DNA of 64,000 nucleotides from Pullulanibacillus pueri (GCF_014639255.1 NZ_BMFV01000010.1:1-64000), one strand, 5' to 3'; counted from the stretch's first letter, positions 1 through 9,140 are shown. Translations and numbers: made by a program. The notes: generated from the letters alone by a model not told the origin.

Positions 1-4
1 TATA

Positions 5-58
5 CAAAAAAATACCTGTAGGTGAAACACTCTTTTTCAAGTGTCCTACCTACAGGTA
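5..58 (-). terminator. Hairpin with minus-strand T run
   Basis: An 11-bp arm (TACCTGTAGGT) and a further ACAC/GTGT pair flank a short loop. On the minus strand the hairpin is followed by seven T, as in an intrinsic terminator. No minus-strand gene lies directly upstream except repeat sequence and the tRNA-Arg, which has its own terminator. Its client transcript is therefore unclear. Confidence 0.6.
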
Positions 59-164
59 CCATTTTAGCAGAGCCACCTCTTTTTATTTTTATTTTAGTGC
101 TATTTCATGATGCAACGTCCCTTCCCCCTTCAGAAAAACAGGGATCGCTTTTTACATCCCATTT

Positions 165-375
165 TATTTGAAGAAGTCTTAACAAGGCTCTTTTCTTGAA
201 GAGTGTTGCTTTTCTCAAGTCATGGACTTTAGAATTCGAAAGAAATTCTGACGTAACCACCGCTACAGAAATACACTCCGCTTTCCTCGGACGGTTGGTG
301 CGCCTCTTGATATTTTGTTTCATGAGCTCCCTGTTACATCTCAATCTGTATCAATAGCAACAAACAATGCAAATT
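165..375. repeat. Intergenic repeat family, degenerate copy 1
   Basis: Contains the family landmarks seen elsewhere in the window: a lead-in resembling TCTCAAGTCATGGACTTTAG, a degenerate inverted-repeat end (ATTCTGACGTAA at 245-256), the block ACTCCGCTTTCCTCGG, and an end block TTACATCTCAAT at 334-345 followed by AGCAACAAACAATG. The closest relatives here are the copies at 33.4-34.3 kb and 42.9-43.2 kb. An open frame crosses it but its codons follow the repeat, so I do not call a gene. Confidence 0.7.
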
Positions 376-432
376 GAACCAGAATTAAAGGCTCTTTATG
401 GACCCCTACAATTGTCTGAATTAAGATAGGCA

Positions 433-474
433 TCAAACAAAAAACAAGGGATGGGAAGTCTCCCAAGCCCTTGC
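433..474 (-). terminator. Terminator of tRNA-Arg
   Basis: On the minus strand CAAGGG plus TTGGGA pairs with TCCCAT plus CCCTTG around a short loop, followed by a T-rich tail. It lies about 30 bases beyond the tRNA 3' end, which fits a single-tRNA transcription unit. Confidence 0.8.
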
Positions 475-502
475 TGTTATTGGTTTTATTAGAGTTATAT
501 TA

Positions 503-578
503 TGGCGGCCCCGAGAGGATTCGAACCTCCGACGCACGGTTTAGGAAACCGACGCTCTATCCCCTGAGCTACGGGGCC
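503..578 (-). tRNA. tRNA-Arg (anticodon CCU)
   Basis: Read on the minus strand, a 7-bp acceptor stem GGCCCCG/CGGGGCC encloses a D arm, an anticodon loop UUCCUAA with anticodon CCU, a five-base variable loop and a canonical T arm with UUCGAAU. The 3' CCA is encoded. It reads AGG codons. The outermost anticodon-stem pair is U-U. A terminator follows directly. Confidence 0.95.
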
Positions 579-659
579 AATTAAAAGACACCTTTACATT
601 ATACAAAACTTAAAGTCGTTTGAAAAGGGATCTTCCCAATAATGAATAAACCTCTCTAA

Positions 660-689
660 CAGAGAAAAGCAGTCCCTAAGGACTGCTTT
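660..689 (-). terminator. Terminator of the cold-shock gene
   Basis: AAGCAGTCC and GGACTGCTT pair around a four-base loop, followed on the minus strand by TTTTCTC. It sits 14 bases beyond the cold-shock stop codon. Confidence 0.85.
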
Positions 690-702
690 ATTTAGTCAAA
701 AA

Positions 703-903
703 TTATAGTTTAGTCACATTTGCAGCTTGTGGTCCACGGCTACCTTCAACAATTTCAAATTCTACTTCTTGTCCTTCTTCTAAGGCTTTGAAGCCTTCTT
801 CTTGGATAGCGGAATAGTGTACAAAGACATCATTTCCACCTTCAACCTCGATGAAACCATAGCCCTTTTCTGCGTTAAACCATTTTACTTTACCGTTTTG
901 CAT
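703..903 (-). CDS. Cold-shock protein (CspA/CspB family)
   Basis: A 66-residue single cold-shock domain, the usual size of the family. It is an RNA/ssDNA chaperone that melts RNA secondary structure in the cytoplasm. RNP1 is visible as KGYGFIEV (residues 13-20) and RNP2 as VFVHY (26-30), with the family opening [10 protein letters not shown]. The start is the ATG at 903, eight bases after AGGAGG; an open frame extending to 993 lacks family similarity and a ribosome site. About 190 bases of leader lie between the start and the last plausible promoter region, as expected for cold-shock mRNAs, whose leaders usually control their own translation. A terminator ends the gene, so it is monocistronic. 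Which csp paralogue it is cannot be said. Confidence 0.95.
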   Translation of the reverse strand: MQNGKVKWFNAEKGYGFIEVEGGNDVFVHYSAIQEEGFKALEEGQEVEFEIVEGSRGPQAANVTKL

Positions 904-1117
904 CTTAATCCTCCTAAAACCTTGCGCCCTGTGCGCCTTGAGATCTAACCATTTACCACTTACATAAAACCTTAATAAGTACAAAACCTCCATCAGAAGT
1001 GCAGGAGGTAAAAACTACTCCACTTCCAACGAAGGTTTTTCATTCTTACTCCGAACTTATATAAATTAGTAAAATGGTTGACCTTAATTTACCATAGGGC
1101 TAGAGATATGTCAAGAC

Positions 1118-1663
1118 TTAGAATAGTTTATACATTTCATCTTGTAAAGCCTTACATAACGGATGATGCCCCATTTTTGCAGCTAAAATCTTAGATATTT
1201 CCTCATAGTACCATTTTTGTTCTTGTTTTCCTCGTTTGAATTTCTCCCACAGCGCTTCTCCATACTGTTCAAATTCAGTATTCATGGATCTCAGGTTATG
1301 TATCTTATCGGCACAAATAATGGAGCAGACCTCCTCTGAAGCGTGTTGAAGTGTATCTATTGTGTGCTGCTTCCGTTCCTCCCATACTTTCGATTTATCA
1401 GGTTCGGAGCAAGTCTTCACATAGTCAGCAACAGTTTGGCCAAATGTTTCTAAGAGTTGATCGTAAGTGGTCTCCGTATCCTCAAGAGTATCATGAAGTA
1501 AACCCGCGATGACCACAGCTTCAGAACAACCCGCTTGCACCAAAAGCATTGCCACTCCAAACGGATGGGAAATATAGGGGACCTCTGAAGCTTTTCTTTG
1601 TTGGCCTTCATGTGCTTTTGCAGCAAAAGCAATCGCTATGTCTATATTCGTTAACCCTGCCAT
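1118..1663 (-). CDS. Small HD-domain (p)ppGpp hydrolase-like protein (MESH1/RelA-hydrolase type)
   Basis: The protein of 181 residues is essentially one HD phosphohydrolase domain of the RelA/SpoT hydrolase type. Visible metal-site residues are H33 (in YISHP), the HD pair H57-D58 followed by TLEDT, and D119 in CADKIHNLRS. There is no synthetase or TGS/ACT domain, so it resembles a stand-alone small alarmone hydrolase. The family removes the 3' pyrophosphate of (p)ppGpp; whether this member prefers ppGpp or NADPH is unknown. The ribosome site AGAGGTG precedes the ATG. It is divergent from dgk-dck with about 100 bases between, which places it beside nucleotide metabolism but proves no link. Confidence 0.82.
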   Translation of the reverse strand: MAGLTNIDIAIAFAAKAHEGQQRKASEVPYISHPFGVAMLLVQAGCSEAVVIAGLLHDTLEDTETTYDQLLETFGQTVADYVKTCSEPDKSKVWEERKQHTIDTLQHASEEVCSIICADKIHNLRSMNTEFEQYGEALWEKFKRGKQEQKWYYEEISKILAAKMGHHPLCKALQDEMYKLF

Positions 1664-1766
1664 TTATTTCACCTCTTTTCAGTACTTCCTGCACTCATTC
1701 TACCATGCTAAAATAGTAAAAGACTATGGCCATCCAAACGGATGTGTCCTGAAAGTAGGGATTGAA

Positions 1767-2402
1767 TTGATTAGTACACCTTATATAGCTGTAGAGGGTC
1801 CCATTGGGGTGGGGAAAACAACCTTAACACGGGCAATCGCCCAAAGCTTCCACTATACATGCTATGAAGAAGTTGTTGAGGAAAACCCTTTTTTAAAGGC
1901 TTTTTATGAAGATATAGAAAAGGCAAGCTTTCAAACAGAGATGTTTTTTCTTACGCATAGATTTGGTCAGCTTGAAGAAATTGAACAAAAGCACCAGGCA
2001 GGTCTCCCGATTGTTTCGGATTATCATATTTTCAAAAATAAACTTTTTGCTAGTCAGACCCTTAAGCCTGCTCATTACAAAAAGTTCTCCGCCATTTATG
2101 AAATTTTGACAAGTGACCTTCCCAAGCCTAATGTCCTCATTTACTTGGAGGCTTCTTTGGAAGAATTACTTAAACGTATTAAGAGAAGAAATCGGGAGCA
2201 AGAGGAACATTTATCAGTAGATTATCTAAAGCAATTGGTCGCCTCTTATGAAGAATGGATCCCTTCATTTGCCACAAAACATCCTGATGTCCTTTTAATT
2301 ACAATCGATACCGATCATTTAAATTTTGCGGATCATCCTGAAGACTTACAACACACACTGACTATGATTAAAGAACGGATTCAACAAGGAGTACTTGAAT
2401 GA
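1767..2402 (+). CDS. dgk: Deoxyguanosine kinase
   Basis: Phosphorylates deoxyguanosine to dGMP in purine deoxynucleoside salvage. The 211-residue protein opens with STPYIAVEGPIGVGKTT; the P-loop is at residues 11-19, and an SDYHIFKNKLFA block matches the substrate/lid region of Bacillus Dgk. I chose the TTG at 1767 because the family starts three to four residues before PYIAVEG and a GTAGGG site lies before it. The open frame extends 43 codons further up, but that part overlaps the divergent HD gene leader and has no family match. The stop overlaps the dck start by four bases (ATGA), so both are translationally coupled, as in the dck-dgk pair near serS in B. subtilis, although the order here is reversed. 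Confidence 0.9.
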   Translation: MISTPYIAVEGPIGVGKTTLTRAIAQSFHYTCYEEVVEENPFLKAFYEDIEKASFQTEMFFLTHRFGQLEEIEQKHQAGLPIVSDYHIFKNKLFASQTLKPAHYKKFSAIYEILTSDLPKPNVLIYLEASLEELLKRIKRRNREQEEHLSVDYLKQLVASYEEWIPSFATKHPDVLLITIDTDHLNFADHPEDLQHTLTMIKERIQQGVLE

Positions 2403-3052
2403 AGAAGACAGCCATTAAAGAAACCTTCCCTAAGAAAGCATTGATTACTGTTGCAGGGACGGTAGGTATCGGAAAATCAACTTTTGCTAAAGGGTTAGCT
2501 GATTGTTTAGGTTACCAAACGTCTATGGAAAAGGTGGAGGGCAATCCATATCTCGATAAATTTTATAAAGACTTTAAACGCTGGGCTTTTCACTTACAAA
2601 TTTATTTTTTAGCTGAACGTTTCAAAGAGCATAAACGGATCTTTAATGCGCCTTTCGGTGTTGTCCAAGATCGCTCGATTTATGAGGACACAGGCATTTT
2701 TGCTCGTATGCATTATGAAAAAGGCAATATGACAAAAATGGACTTTGACACCTATGAAAATCTTTTTGAGGCCATGGTGATGACACCTTATTTTAATGCT
2801 CCCGATGTCTTAGTCTATCTTGAAGGATCATTTGAGCAAATTCTCAATCGCATAAAAGCTCGTGGACGAGAAATGGAAAAGCAGACGCCTATCGCCTATT
2901 GGCAGGAAATGTTTGAGCGCTATGATGCTTGGATCAATACCTTTGACCAATGCCCTGTCATTCGTGTCAACATTGATCAATATGATCTCCATCATGATCC
3001 TAACAGTCTTTATCCTATCATCGAAAAAATTGCGTCAACCATAAATAAATAG
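2399..3052 (+). CDS. dck: Deoxyadenosine/deoxycytidine kinase
   Basis: Second salvage kinase, making dAMP and dCMP. The 217-residue protein has the P-loop GTVGIGKST (residues 20-28), the family block GNPYLDKFY, and the DRS motif at D91-R92-S93 (QDRSIYED). The length is normal for the family. It overlaps dgk by four bases and is probably expressed only with it. The pair is oriented against replication, unlike most neighbours. A large hairpin-forming repeat follows the stop codon immediately and may act as transcription end. Confidence 0.93.
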   Translation: MKKTAIKETFPKKALITVAGTVGIGKSTFAKGLADCLGYQTSMEKVEGNPYLDKFYKDFKRWAFHLQIYFLAERFKEHKRIFNAPFGVVQDRSIYEDTGIFARMHYEKGNMTKMDFDTYENLFEAMVMTPYFNAPDVLVYLEGSFEQILNRIKARGREMEKQTPIAYWQEMFERYDAWINTFDQCPVIRVNIDQYDLHHDPNSLYPIIEKIASTINK

Positions 3053-3290
3053 AAAAAAGGGCCTTCGGAAATGAGGGACCACTGAAAAACATGAATTTGA
3101 TATTTAAATGCAGAAAATATACTCGCTTTCCGCGGGCGATCCGCGAGCCTCCTCGGGGCCCGATATTATGTGCTTTGCGGGGTCTCGCCTGGCTCGCTGT
3201 TCCCGCAGGAGTCTCGCATATTTCTGCAATTCTATTCTTGAATTTTACTTTTTCAGTGACTTCGGAAATGAAAGGCCCTTTTTATTTTAA
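3053..3290. repeat. Intergenic repeat family copy 2 (large nested hairpin)
   Basis: The whole segment can fold on itself. Outer arms AAAAAGGGCC / GGCCCTTTTT and CACTGAAAAA / TTTTTCAGTG enclose an inner pair near TGCAGAAAATAT / ATATTTCTGCA, and innermost CGCTTTCCGCGGG faces CCCGCAGGAGTCTCGC. The inner block is the well-known kind of Bacillaceae intergenic repeat with CTTTCCGCGG and GCAGGAGTCTCGC. It starts directly at the dck stop and ends in a T-rich tail, so it may also end dck transcription. Confidence 0.8.
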
Positions 3291-3360
3291 AAGTAGGAAA
3301 GAGTAAGATCTTGGGTCGCCACAGGCGTCCTCGTTTTGTACATCTTTTCTAAAGGCAATC

Positions 3361-3389
3361 AAAAAAACCACTCTATAAAAGAGTGGCTT
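3361..3389 (-). terminator. Terminator of tRNA-Ser
   Basis: GCCACTCTTTT / AAGAGTGG-type arms (CCACTCT and AGAGTGG) with a short AT loop, followed by seven T on the minus strand. It lies about 37 bases beyond the tRNA-Ser 3' end. Confidence 0.85.
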
Positions 3390-3425
3390 TATCTCCAAAT
3401 TCATGCGTGTGTTTTAATAATAATA

Positions 3426-3518
3426 TGGCGGAGGAGGAGGGATTCGAACCCCCGCGAGCCGTGAAGCCCCTGTCGGTTTTCAAGACCGATCCCTTCAGCC
3501 GGACTTGGGTACTCCTCC
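3426..3518 (-). tRNA. tRNA-Ser (anticodon UGA)
   Basis: Minus-strand class II tRNA of 93 bases with a long variable arm, acceptor GGAGGAG paired with CTCCTCC, anticodon loop CUUGAAA (anticodon UGA, reading UCA/UCG/UCU family) and encoded CCA. A tRNA-Ser close to serS also occurs in B. subtilis. Confidence 0.95.
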
Positions 3519-3612
3519 GTATCGGACTGATAACTATATTATCACATCCTTCTACAAGGTGCAAGTCCATCTGTTATAGTCGTAATTATACAATAATTCA
3601 AGGTTGCCCCTA

Positions 3613-4326
3613 TCACTCATTCTCTGATTGACCTAGACTAAAACCGTTAAAGAGCCTCCCACCATATGGAGCGAGCAAAGCTTCAATCCACTGGATGACC
3701 TTTTGTTTATTCTCCTCTTTATAAAAGCAATCAAAGGCTTTCGAAAAGTCTTCTGCAACTGCTGGGTTGTAGCGCCATAATGCCCGGAAGATCCACTTCC
3801 CGCTCCCAATCCATTGCCTATTTGTTCGTAAATAAAACTCATGAGCTCGTGCTGCAAGCTCTCCAGCGATAAAAATAGCCTCATTTCTTTTCCTCGACCC
3901 CTCAAAGTCATCAAGAAGATCACTGAGCTCATACTGCTTGACCTTAATTTCATCATCAGTCCAAGGCAGAGGCCCTTGTTCTAACAAAGCCGTTGCCTCT
4001 TCTTTTAATTTTTCAGCCCCTTGCTTGCCTCTAATCACGCGTCCCTCACTCACCATTTGCGGTAAAGAAGGTCGAGCCCTCAAGCAATCCTTTTCAAAAT
4101 ACTCTTGGTAAGAGCGCCAATTATGGACAAATGCCTCTACGGGATAGCCTTGATAGGTAAAGGACTCACGATAGGCTGAAGTAAGCTGTGGGATCATCAG
4201 AAAAAGATCTAAATCGGAATGTGAGGTGGCTTCACCTCTTATAAAACTTCCTGCAAGTATGGCCACTTCACATCGAGGATATCTCTCAGCAATGAGCGTT
4301 TTGACACTTTTAAGGATCGCCTCCAT
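3613..4326 (-). CDS. Nucleotidyltransferase-domain protein
   Basis: A 237-residue protein with an N-terminal polymerase-beta-like nucleotidyltransferase core: GSFIRG at residues 26-31 and the metal-binding pair D38-x-D40 in SHSDLDLFL. The remaining C-terminal part is helical with no motif I recognise. Family members attach NMP to small molecules or proteins, or act as antitoxin-like MNT domains, so the substrate is unknown. TAGGAGG lies ten bases before the ATG. It lies just downstream of serS on the same strand, but a terminator separates them. Confidence 0.75.
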   Translation of the reverse strand: MEAILKSVKTLIAERYPRCEVAILAGSFIRGEATSHSDLDLFLMIPQLTSAYRESFTYQGYPVEAFVHNWRSYQEYFEKDCLRARPSLPQMVSEGRVIRGKQGAEKLKEEATALLEQGPLPWTDDEIKVKQYELSDLLDDFEGSRKRNEAIFIAGELAARAHEFYLRTNRQWIGSGKWIFRALWRYNPAVAEDFSKAFDCFYKEENKQKVIQWIEALLAPYGGRLFNGFSLGQSENE

Positions 4327-4360
4327 GACTTCATTTCCTCCTAACTACTCCCCTTTTATT

Positions 4361-4400
4361 TTAAAGGAGCGGTGATTCCTCTTGAGAAACCACCGCTCTT
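4361..4400 (-). terminator. Terminator of serS
   Basis: GAGCGGTG (read on minus from 4398) pairs with CACCGCTC, with a 16-base loop, followed by TTTAAAATAAAAGG. It lies directly after the serS stop. Confidence 0.8.
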
Positions 4401-4406
4401 TAACCA

Positions 4407-5702
4407 TTACTTTTTCTTTGCTTCTATCTTTTCTAAACCTCTCATGTAAGGCCTTAAGGCTTCCGGAATAACCACACTGCCATCAGGCTGTTGGTAATTC
4501 TCTAGGATAGCCGCCATGGTCCTCCCGACTGCTAAGCCAGAACCATTTAAAGTATGAACAAATTCTGGTTTTTTCTTAGAGCCCTCCTCACGACGAAAGC
4601 GAATGCTGGCACGACGGGCTTGATAGTCTTCACAGTTACTACAGGAAGAAATTTCACGATAAGTATTATAACTTGGTAACCAAACTTCAATGTCATAGGT
4701 TTTGGCCGATGTAAAGCCCATATCTCCTGTACAAAGCGTGATGACTCGATAAGCCAGGCCTAATTTCTTGAGCACATTTTCAGCGTGCCCCGTGAGCTTT
4801 TCCAAGGTCGCATAGGAATCCTCAGGTTTTACAAAGTGCACAAGCTCTACCTTATTAAATTGGTGCTGACGAATCAAACCACGAGTATCACGTCCAGCCG
4901 AACCTGCTTCAGATCTAAAGTTAGTGCTATAGGCACAGTAAGATTTCGGTAGGGCTTCACCGTCTAGGATTTCCTCTCGATGATAATTTGTCACCGGCAC
5001 TTCCGCAGTTGGACTTAAGAAATAATCCTCTTCCCTAATTTTAAAGGCATCCTCTTCAAACTTAGGCAGTTGTCCTGTCCCAATCATACTTGTACGGCTC
5101 ACAAGATAAGGAGGAAGGACTTCTTCGTAGCCATGCTCCTCAGCATGTACATCCATCATAAAATTAATGAGCGCACGTTCTAAACGCGCTCCTAGCCCTT
5201 TGTAGAAAACAAAACGACTCCCTGTCACTTTTGATGCGCGCTCAAAATCAAGGATACCGAGTTCCGTACCAATTTCCCAATGAGGCTTAGGTTCAAAATC
5301 AAAGCTTGGAAGCTCTCCATCTTTACGGACTTCAACGTTATCATTTTCATCCTTCCCAATAGGGACACTTTCATCAGGCAGATTTGGAATCGAGAGCATC
5401 AAGTCCTGAAGCTCTTCCTCAACTGCTTTCAATTTTTCATCAAGGGCTTTAATATTGTCGCCAACCTCACGCATTTCTTTAATTAAATCCTCAGCATCTT
5501 CTTTGTTCTTCTTTTTTTGGGCAATTTCTTGAGAGACTTCATTACGGCGAGCCTTTAGAGCCTCCGTCTCTTGAATTAAATCCCGGCGCTGACCATCAAT
5601 CTCTGGAAAACGGTCAAAAGCACCTAGATTCCCTCCCCTTGTGCTCAATCTTGCTTTGACTTCTTCATAATTGTCTCTAACCATTTTAATGTCTAACACC
5701 AT
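4407..5702 (-). CDS. serS: Seryl-tRNA synthetase
   Basis: Class II synthetase of 431 residues that charges tRNA-Ser in the cytoplasm. An N-terminal coiled-coil arm (about residues 30-105, rich in K/E heptads) binds the tRNA long variable arm. Motif 2 is visible around [14 protein letters not shown] and motif 3 as [20 protein letters not shown] chose the ATG at 5700-5702, preceded by GGAGGG, because [16 protein letters not shown] matches the family N terminus; a 25-codon upstream extension would lie inside the T-box terminator. Regulation is by the T-box leader immediately upstream. The position before pdxT-pdxS matches the Bacillus order. Confidence 0.97.
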   Translation of the reverse strand: MVLDIKMVRDNYEEVKARLSTRGGNLGAFDRFPEIDGQRRDLIQETEALKARRNEVSQEIAQKKKNKEDAEDLIKEMREVGDNIKALDEKLKAVEEELQDLMLSIPNLPDESVPIGKDENDNVEVRKDGELPSFDFEPKPHWEIGTELGILDFERASKVTGSRFVFYKGLGARLERALINFMMDVHAEEHGYEEVLPPYLVSRTSMIGTGQLPKFEEDAFKIREEDYFLSPTAEVPVTNYHREEILDGEALPKSYCAYSTNFRSEAGSAGRDTRGLIRQHQFNKVELVHFVKPEDSYATLEKLTGHAENVLKKLGLAYRVITLCTGDMGFTSAKTYDIEVWLPSYNTYREISSCSNCEDYQARRASIRFRREEGSKKKPEFVHTLNGSGLAVGRTMAAILENYQQPDGSVVIPEALRPYMRGLEKIEAKKK

Positions 5703-5728
5703 TGACCCTCCAATTTTCGTTATAAATA

Positions 5729-6028
5729 AAAAACTCCCGTCCCCAAAATAAAGGGACGAGAGCACCCGCGTTGCCACCCTGATTATTTATTACCAAAAGG
5801 AATAAATCTCTTAGGAAGATAACGGATTCACCGAAAATGCCTACTGAATACAACATTCATTCAAATCGTTCAACATTTTGTCTCCGGGATGGATTCATCA
5901 CACACTTTGAGCGGTTCGCACCAACCACCGCCTCTCTTCACAAAGCCATGCCATTACTTTTTCCCTTCATCGAATAAGGTTTGATATCGTTGTTAAAATA
6001 ATTTACTCTATTCCTTTGAAAAAAGCAA
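5729..6028 (-). promoter_or_regulatory. T-box riboswitch leader and promoter of serS
   Basis: On the minus strand the conserved T-box sequence AGGGTGGCAACGCGG is at 5780-5766. It is followed by a terminator hairpin (TCGTCCC / GGGACGGGA with a T run) at about 5762-5729. A candidate specifier is the Ser codon UCC at 5893-5891 in GAAUCCAUC. A sigma-A-like promoter TTGCTT (6028-6023), 17 bases, TAAATT (6005-6000) lies at the head. Uncharged tRNA-Ser would stabilise the antiterminator and allow serS transcription. The specifier assignment is tentative, the T-box call is firm. Confidence 0.92.
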
Positions 6029-6116
6029 GCCTATATCTTAACGTCCTCACACTGATCGTTTCTTGTTGTCCAACAATAGTGCAACTAGACCTGTACCTTC
6101 ACCTTTTGGGACTAGC

Positions 6117-6695
6117 CTATTCTTTATATGCTCTAACCATGTCATAAAAATAGTGATGAAAACGATAATCGTTCGTTAATTCTGGATGGAAGGCACATGT
6201 TAAGAAATGCCCTTGTCTTGCGGCCACAATCTTATCCTCATATACAGATAGAACTTGGACATCTTGTCCAACATTGAGAATATAAGGCGCCCGAATAAAG
6301 ACACCCATGAAATCATCAGCTACACCTTCTATTACAAGCTCAGCTTCAAAACTGGCCACTTGACGACCAAAGGCATTCCGTCTCACATTAATATCCATCA
6401 ACGCTAGGTGAGGGCCCTTTTGCCCTTCAATTTGCTGGGCCATTAAAATGAGACCCGCACAAGTCCCAAAAACAGGGTGCTGTTGAGCAAAGGCTTTGAT
6501 CGGTTCAAATAATCCATATTGATCGAGTAAACGACGCATGGTTGTACTCTCCCCACCAGGAATAACTAAACCGTCTAACCCCTCAAGATGTTCTATCTTT
6601 TTGACAATAGCAACCTCTGCCCCCGTACTTTCTAAGGCCCAAACATGTTCTCGAATTGCTCCTTGAAGTCCTAAGACACCTATCTTTATGCTCAT
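6117..6695 (-). CDS. pdxT: Pyridoxal 5'-phosphate synthase glutaminase subunit
   Basis: Class I glutamine amidotransferase of 192 residues that hands ammonia to PdxS for de novo vitamin B6 synthesis. The triad is visible: C79 in GTCAGL, H170 and E172 in FHPEL. The glycine-rich oxyanion block PGGEST is at 46-51. It lies 14 bases after pdxS and is certainly cotranscribed. A ribosome site AGGTGAG precedes the ATG. Confidence 0.97.
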   Translation of the reverse strand: MSIKIGVLGLQGAIREHVWALESTGAEVAIVKKIEHLEGLDGLVIPGGESTTMRRLLDQYGLFEPIKAFAQQHPVFGTCAGLILMAQQIEGQKGPHLALMDINVRRNAFGRQVASFEAELVIEGVADDFMGVFIRAPYILNVGQDVQVLSVYEDKIVAARQGHFLTCAFHPELTNDYRFHHYFYDMVRAYKE

Positions 6696-6709
6696 GTTAT
6701 CTCACCTTT

Positions 6710-7594
6710 TTATTTGCTACGATCCTGCATACGATCACTCGCGCTGAGTGTCGACATCTCTAACCCCTTCATTGCTGTGCCTAGGCCTTTAGAAAGCTCG
6801 CCAATTAACGCGTAATCTTCATAATGAGTAGTTGCTTCCACTATAGCCTTAGCAAATTTAGAAGGATTATCCGATTTAAAAATACCAGAGCCTACAAAAA
6901 CACCATCAGCACCTAATGCCATCATAAGTGCAGCATCTGCTGGGGTAGCGACGCCACCGGCAGCAAAGTTAACAACAGGCAAGCGCCCCTCTTTTTTGAT
7001 TTGTAATAAGATTTCATAGGGAGCCCCATGCTCTTTAGCCTCAGTCATGAGCTCGTCATCAGAAAGGCTAGTGATCTTTCTAATTTGAGATTGCACAAGA
7101 CGAAGGTGATTCACCGCTTCGACAATATTTCCTGTACCAGGTTCACCTTTGGTTCGAAGCATAGACGCGCCTTCGCCAATTCTGCGCGTGGCTTCACCAA
7201 TATCACGACAACCACAAACAAAAGGCACCGTAAAAGCTTTCTTATCAATATGGAAGCGATCATCTGCAGGTGTAAGTACTTCACTTTCATCAATGTAATC
7301 GACACCCATAGCCTCAAGAACACGGGCTTCAACAATATGACCAATACGTGCTTTAGCCATAACAGGAATAGAGACAGCATTCATAACTTCTTCCACAATC
7401 CGTGGATCAGCCATTCTCGCTACACCACCGGCAGCGCGAATATCAGCAGGTACTCTTTCCAATGCCATGACTGCTACTGCACCAGCATCCTCAGCTATCT
7501 TTGCTTGCTCTGCATTAACGACGTCCATAATGACGCCACCTTTTTGCATCTCTGCCATACCTCTTTTAACTCGATCTGTACCAACTTGTGCCAT
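6710..7594 (-). CDS. pdxS: Pyridoxal 5'-phosphate synthase lyase subunit
   Basis: Condenses ribose 5-phosphate, glyceraldehyde 3-phosphate and ammonia into PLP; forms a dodecamer decorated by PdxT. The 294-residue chain has the catalytic lysines K81 (MAKARIGH) and K149 (RTKGEPGTG) and D24 in IMDVVN. The protein is full length. GGAGG lies before the ATG. It is the first gene of the pdxST unit, downstream of dacA. Confidence 0.98.
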   Translation of the reverse strand: MAQVGTDRVKRGMAEMQKGGVIMDVVNAEQAKIAEDAGAVAVMALERVPADIRAAGGVARMADPRIVEEVMNAVSIPVMAKARIGHIVEARVLEAMGVDYIDESEVLTPADDRFHIDKKAFTVPFVCGCRDIGEATRRIGEGASMLRTKGEPGTGNIVEAVNHLRLVQSQIRKITSLSDDELMTEAKEHGAPYEILLQIKKEGRLPVVNFAAGGVATPADAALMMALGADGVFVGSGIFKSDNPSKFAKAIVEATTHYEDYALIGELSKGLGTAMKGLEMSTLSASDRMQDRSK

Positions 7595-7643
7595 CTAATA
7601 TTCCTCCCTACTTTTCTTAGCTCTTCTTACTACAATTTGAGTA

Positions 7644-7665
7644 AAACCTTCCTAGAAGGAAGGCT
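7644..7665 (-). terminator. Possible weak terminator after dacA
   Basis: CCTTCC pairs with GGAAGG around a few bases and is followed on the minus strand by TTTTACTC. The T run is short, so partial read-through from dacA into pdxST is likely. Confidence 0.4.
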
Positions 7666-7677
7666 TCACACTTTTAT

Positions 7678-9027
7678 TTAGAACCAACCTTTCACTAAAT
7701 CAACAGCACCGGTAAAAATACCTGAAATAAAGTGCCCGATAGAACGAAGGGTCAATACAAACCAATTGGATTTTTGAACATCTTCTTTAGCAACAACATC
7801 TATTTTTGGTGCATTATACAAGTAACCGTAATTATGATCCCCTGTATTTTCTAAAGTAATATAACCTACCTTTTGTCCCTTTTTAACAGGAGCTGTTAAT
7901 TCGCCATCCTTATTAAGCAAGGATTTATCTAAATGTAATACTGTTTTATATTTGCCTTTATCACTATTATCTATTGGTAAGGTGACGGCATCTTTTACTT
8001 CAATATCGACATGATCTTGCTTCCCTTTAACAACTGGAAGGGACTTTTTGTCTTTAATGCTTGCCCCTTTTTTAAGAATGCTTTGATCAGAGGTTTGTTT
8101 AAAGCCATAATCATAAAGCTTTTTCGTCTCTAAAAAACGTGCAGATTCTGATTCAGTGTGCATTACGACTGAGATAAAGCGGCGGTTGCCTTGTTTTACA
8201 GTTCCTGTGAAGCACTCACCGGCAGCATCTGTAAAACCTGTTTTTAGTCCGTCAACTCCAGGATACTTATATTCTCTCATATTGTCGCCAAATCCCGGCA
8301 ACATATAGTTATAGTTGGTCATATGCTGTTTTTCACCAGGACCACCAATAAAATCTTTTTCAGGAATACTAGAAACTTCTAGGGCCTGAGGATAATCCGT
8401 GACAATATGATAAGCGAGTTTAGCCAAAGAGCGAGCAGAAACCATGTTCGAGTCATTAGGTCCCCCTGCAGCGATGGCATCGCCTAGGTCAACATTGTCT
8501 AAACCTGAACTATTAATAAATTTAGCGTCATCCATGCCTAAATCTTTAGCCGTTTTGTTCATCAACTTCACAAATTCTGTTTCACTGCCACTGATTTTTT
8601 CAGCGAGGGCAACTGCTGCCGCATTTGAGGAAAAAATCGCAAGGGCTTCATACAAACTTTTCACTGTATAATCATAATCTGTACGTAAAGACACCCCAGA
8701 AAAATCTGTGTTATGGGAGAGATCTGATGCCTTTTGGCTCACTCTAAAGGTGGTATCCCATTTAAGTTTCCCATCCGCCACTGATTTTTGTACAAGGTAT
8801 TCTGTCATCATTTTAGTCATACTGGCAGGTGGCAGCATTTCATCAATGTTTTTAGCATAAAGAATTTTACCAGAATTAACATCCACTAGAATGGCGGCTT
8901 TAGCATTAATTTTTAATGGGTCATTGGTTGCTGCCGAGGCAGATTTTGGATGAAATAAAGTGGCCACTAATAAAAAGAGCACCAAAGATAGAATAAAAGA
9001 ATGTTGAATATATTTTCTAACGTTCAC
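7678..9027 (-). CDS. dacA: D-alanyl-D-alanine carboxypeptidase (PBP5 type)
   Basis: Low-molecular-weight penicillin-binding protein that trims the terminal D-Ala of peptidoglycan pentapeptides. All three serine-peptidase motifs are present: S69-M-T-K72, S133-S-N135 and K262-T-G264. An N-terminal signal peptide ends near SASA, and a C-terminal beta domain ends in an amphipathic tail that anchors the enzyme to the membrane. I chose the GTG at 9027 because GGAGG lies ten bases before it; the ATG at 9051 has no ribosome site and lies upstream of that GGAGG. The protein is 449 residues. Position between guaB and pdxS matches Bacillus. Confidence 0.96.
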   Translation of the reverse strand: MNVRKYIQHSFILSLVLFLLVATLFHPKSASAATNDPLKINAKAAILVDVNSGKILYAKNIDEMLPPASMTKMMTEYLVQKSVADGKLKWDTTFRVSQKASDLSHNTDFSGVSLRTDYDYTVKSLYEALAIFSSNAAAVALAEKISGSETEFVKLMNKTAKDLGMDDAKFINSSGLDNVDLGDAIAAGGPNDSNMVSARSLAKLAYHIVTDYPQALEVSSIPEKDFIGGPGEKQHMTNYNYMLPGFGDNMREYKYPGVDGLKTGFTDAAGECFTGTVKQGNRRFISVVMHTESESARFLETKKLYDYGFKQTSDQSILKKGASIKDKKSLPVVKGKQDHVDIEVKDAVTLPIDNSDKGKYKTVLHLDKSLLNKDGELTAPVKKGQKVGYITLENTGDHNYGYLYNAPKIDVVAKEDVQKSNWFVLTLRSIGHFISGIFTGAVDLVKGWF

Positions 9028-9140
9028 AAACGTTGCACCTCCGAATATCATTACAATCGCTATTTTATCATAGAAATGGGAGAGGGGAAACTTGGATAAT
9101 ATTGGCTAAACATTTCAATACTTCCCTTCTGATTTACAGT

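Noticed and set aside
105..344. Minus-strand open frame of 79 codons
   Set aside because: Lies entirely in repeat copy 1, codons follow the repeat, no ribosome site.
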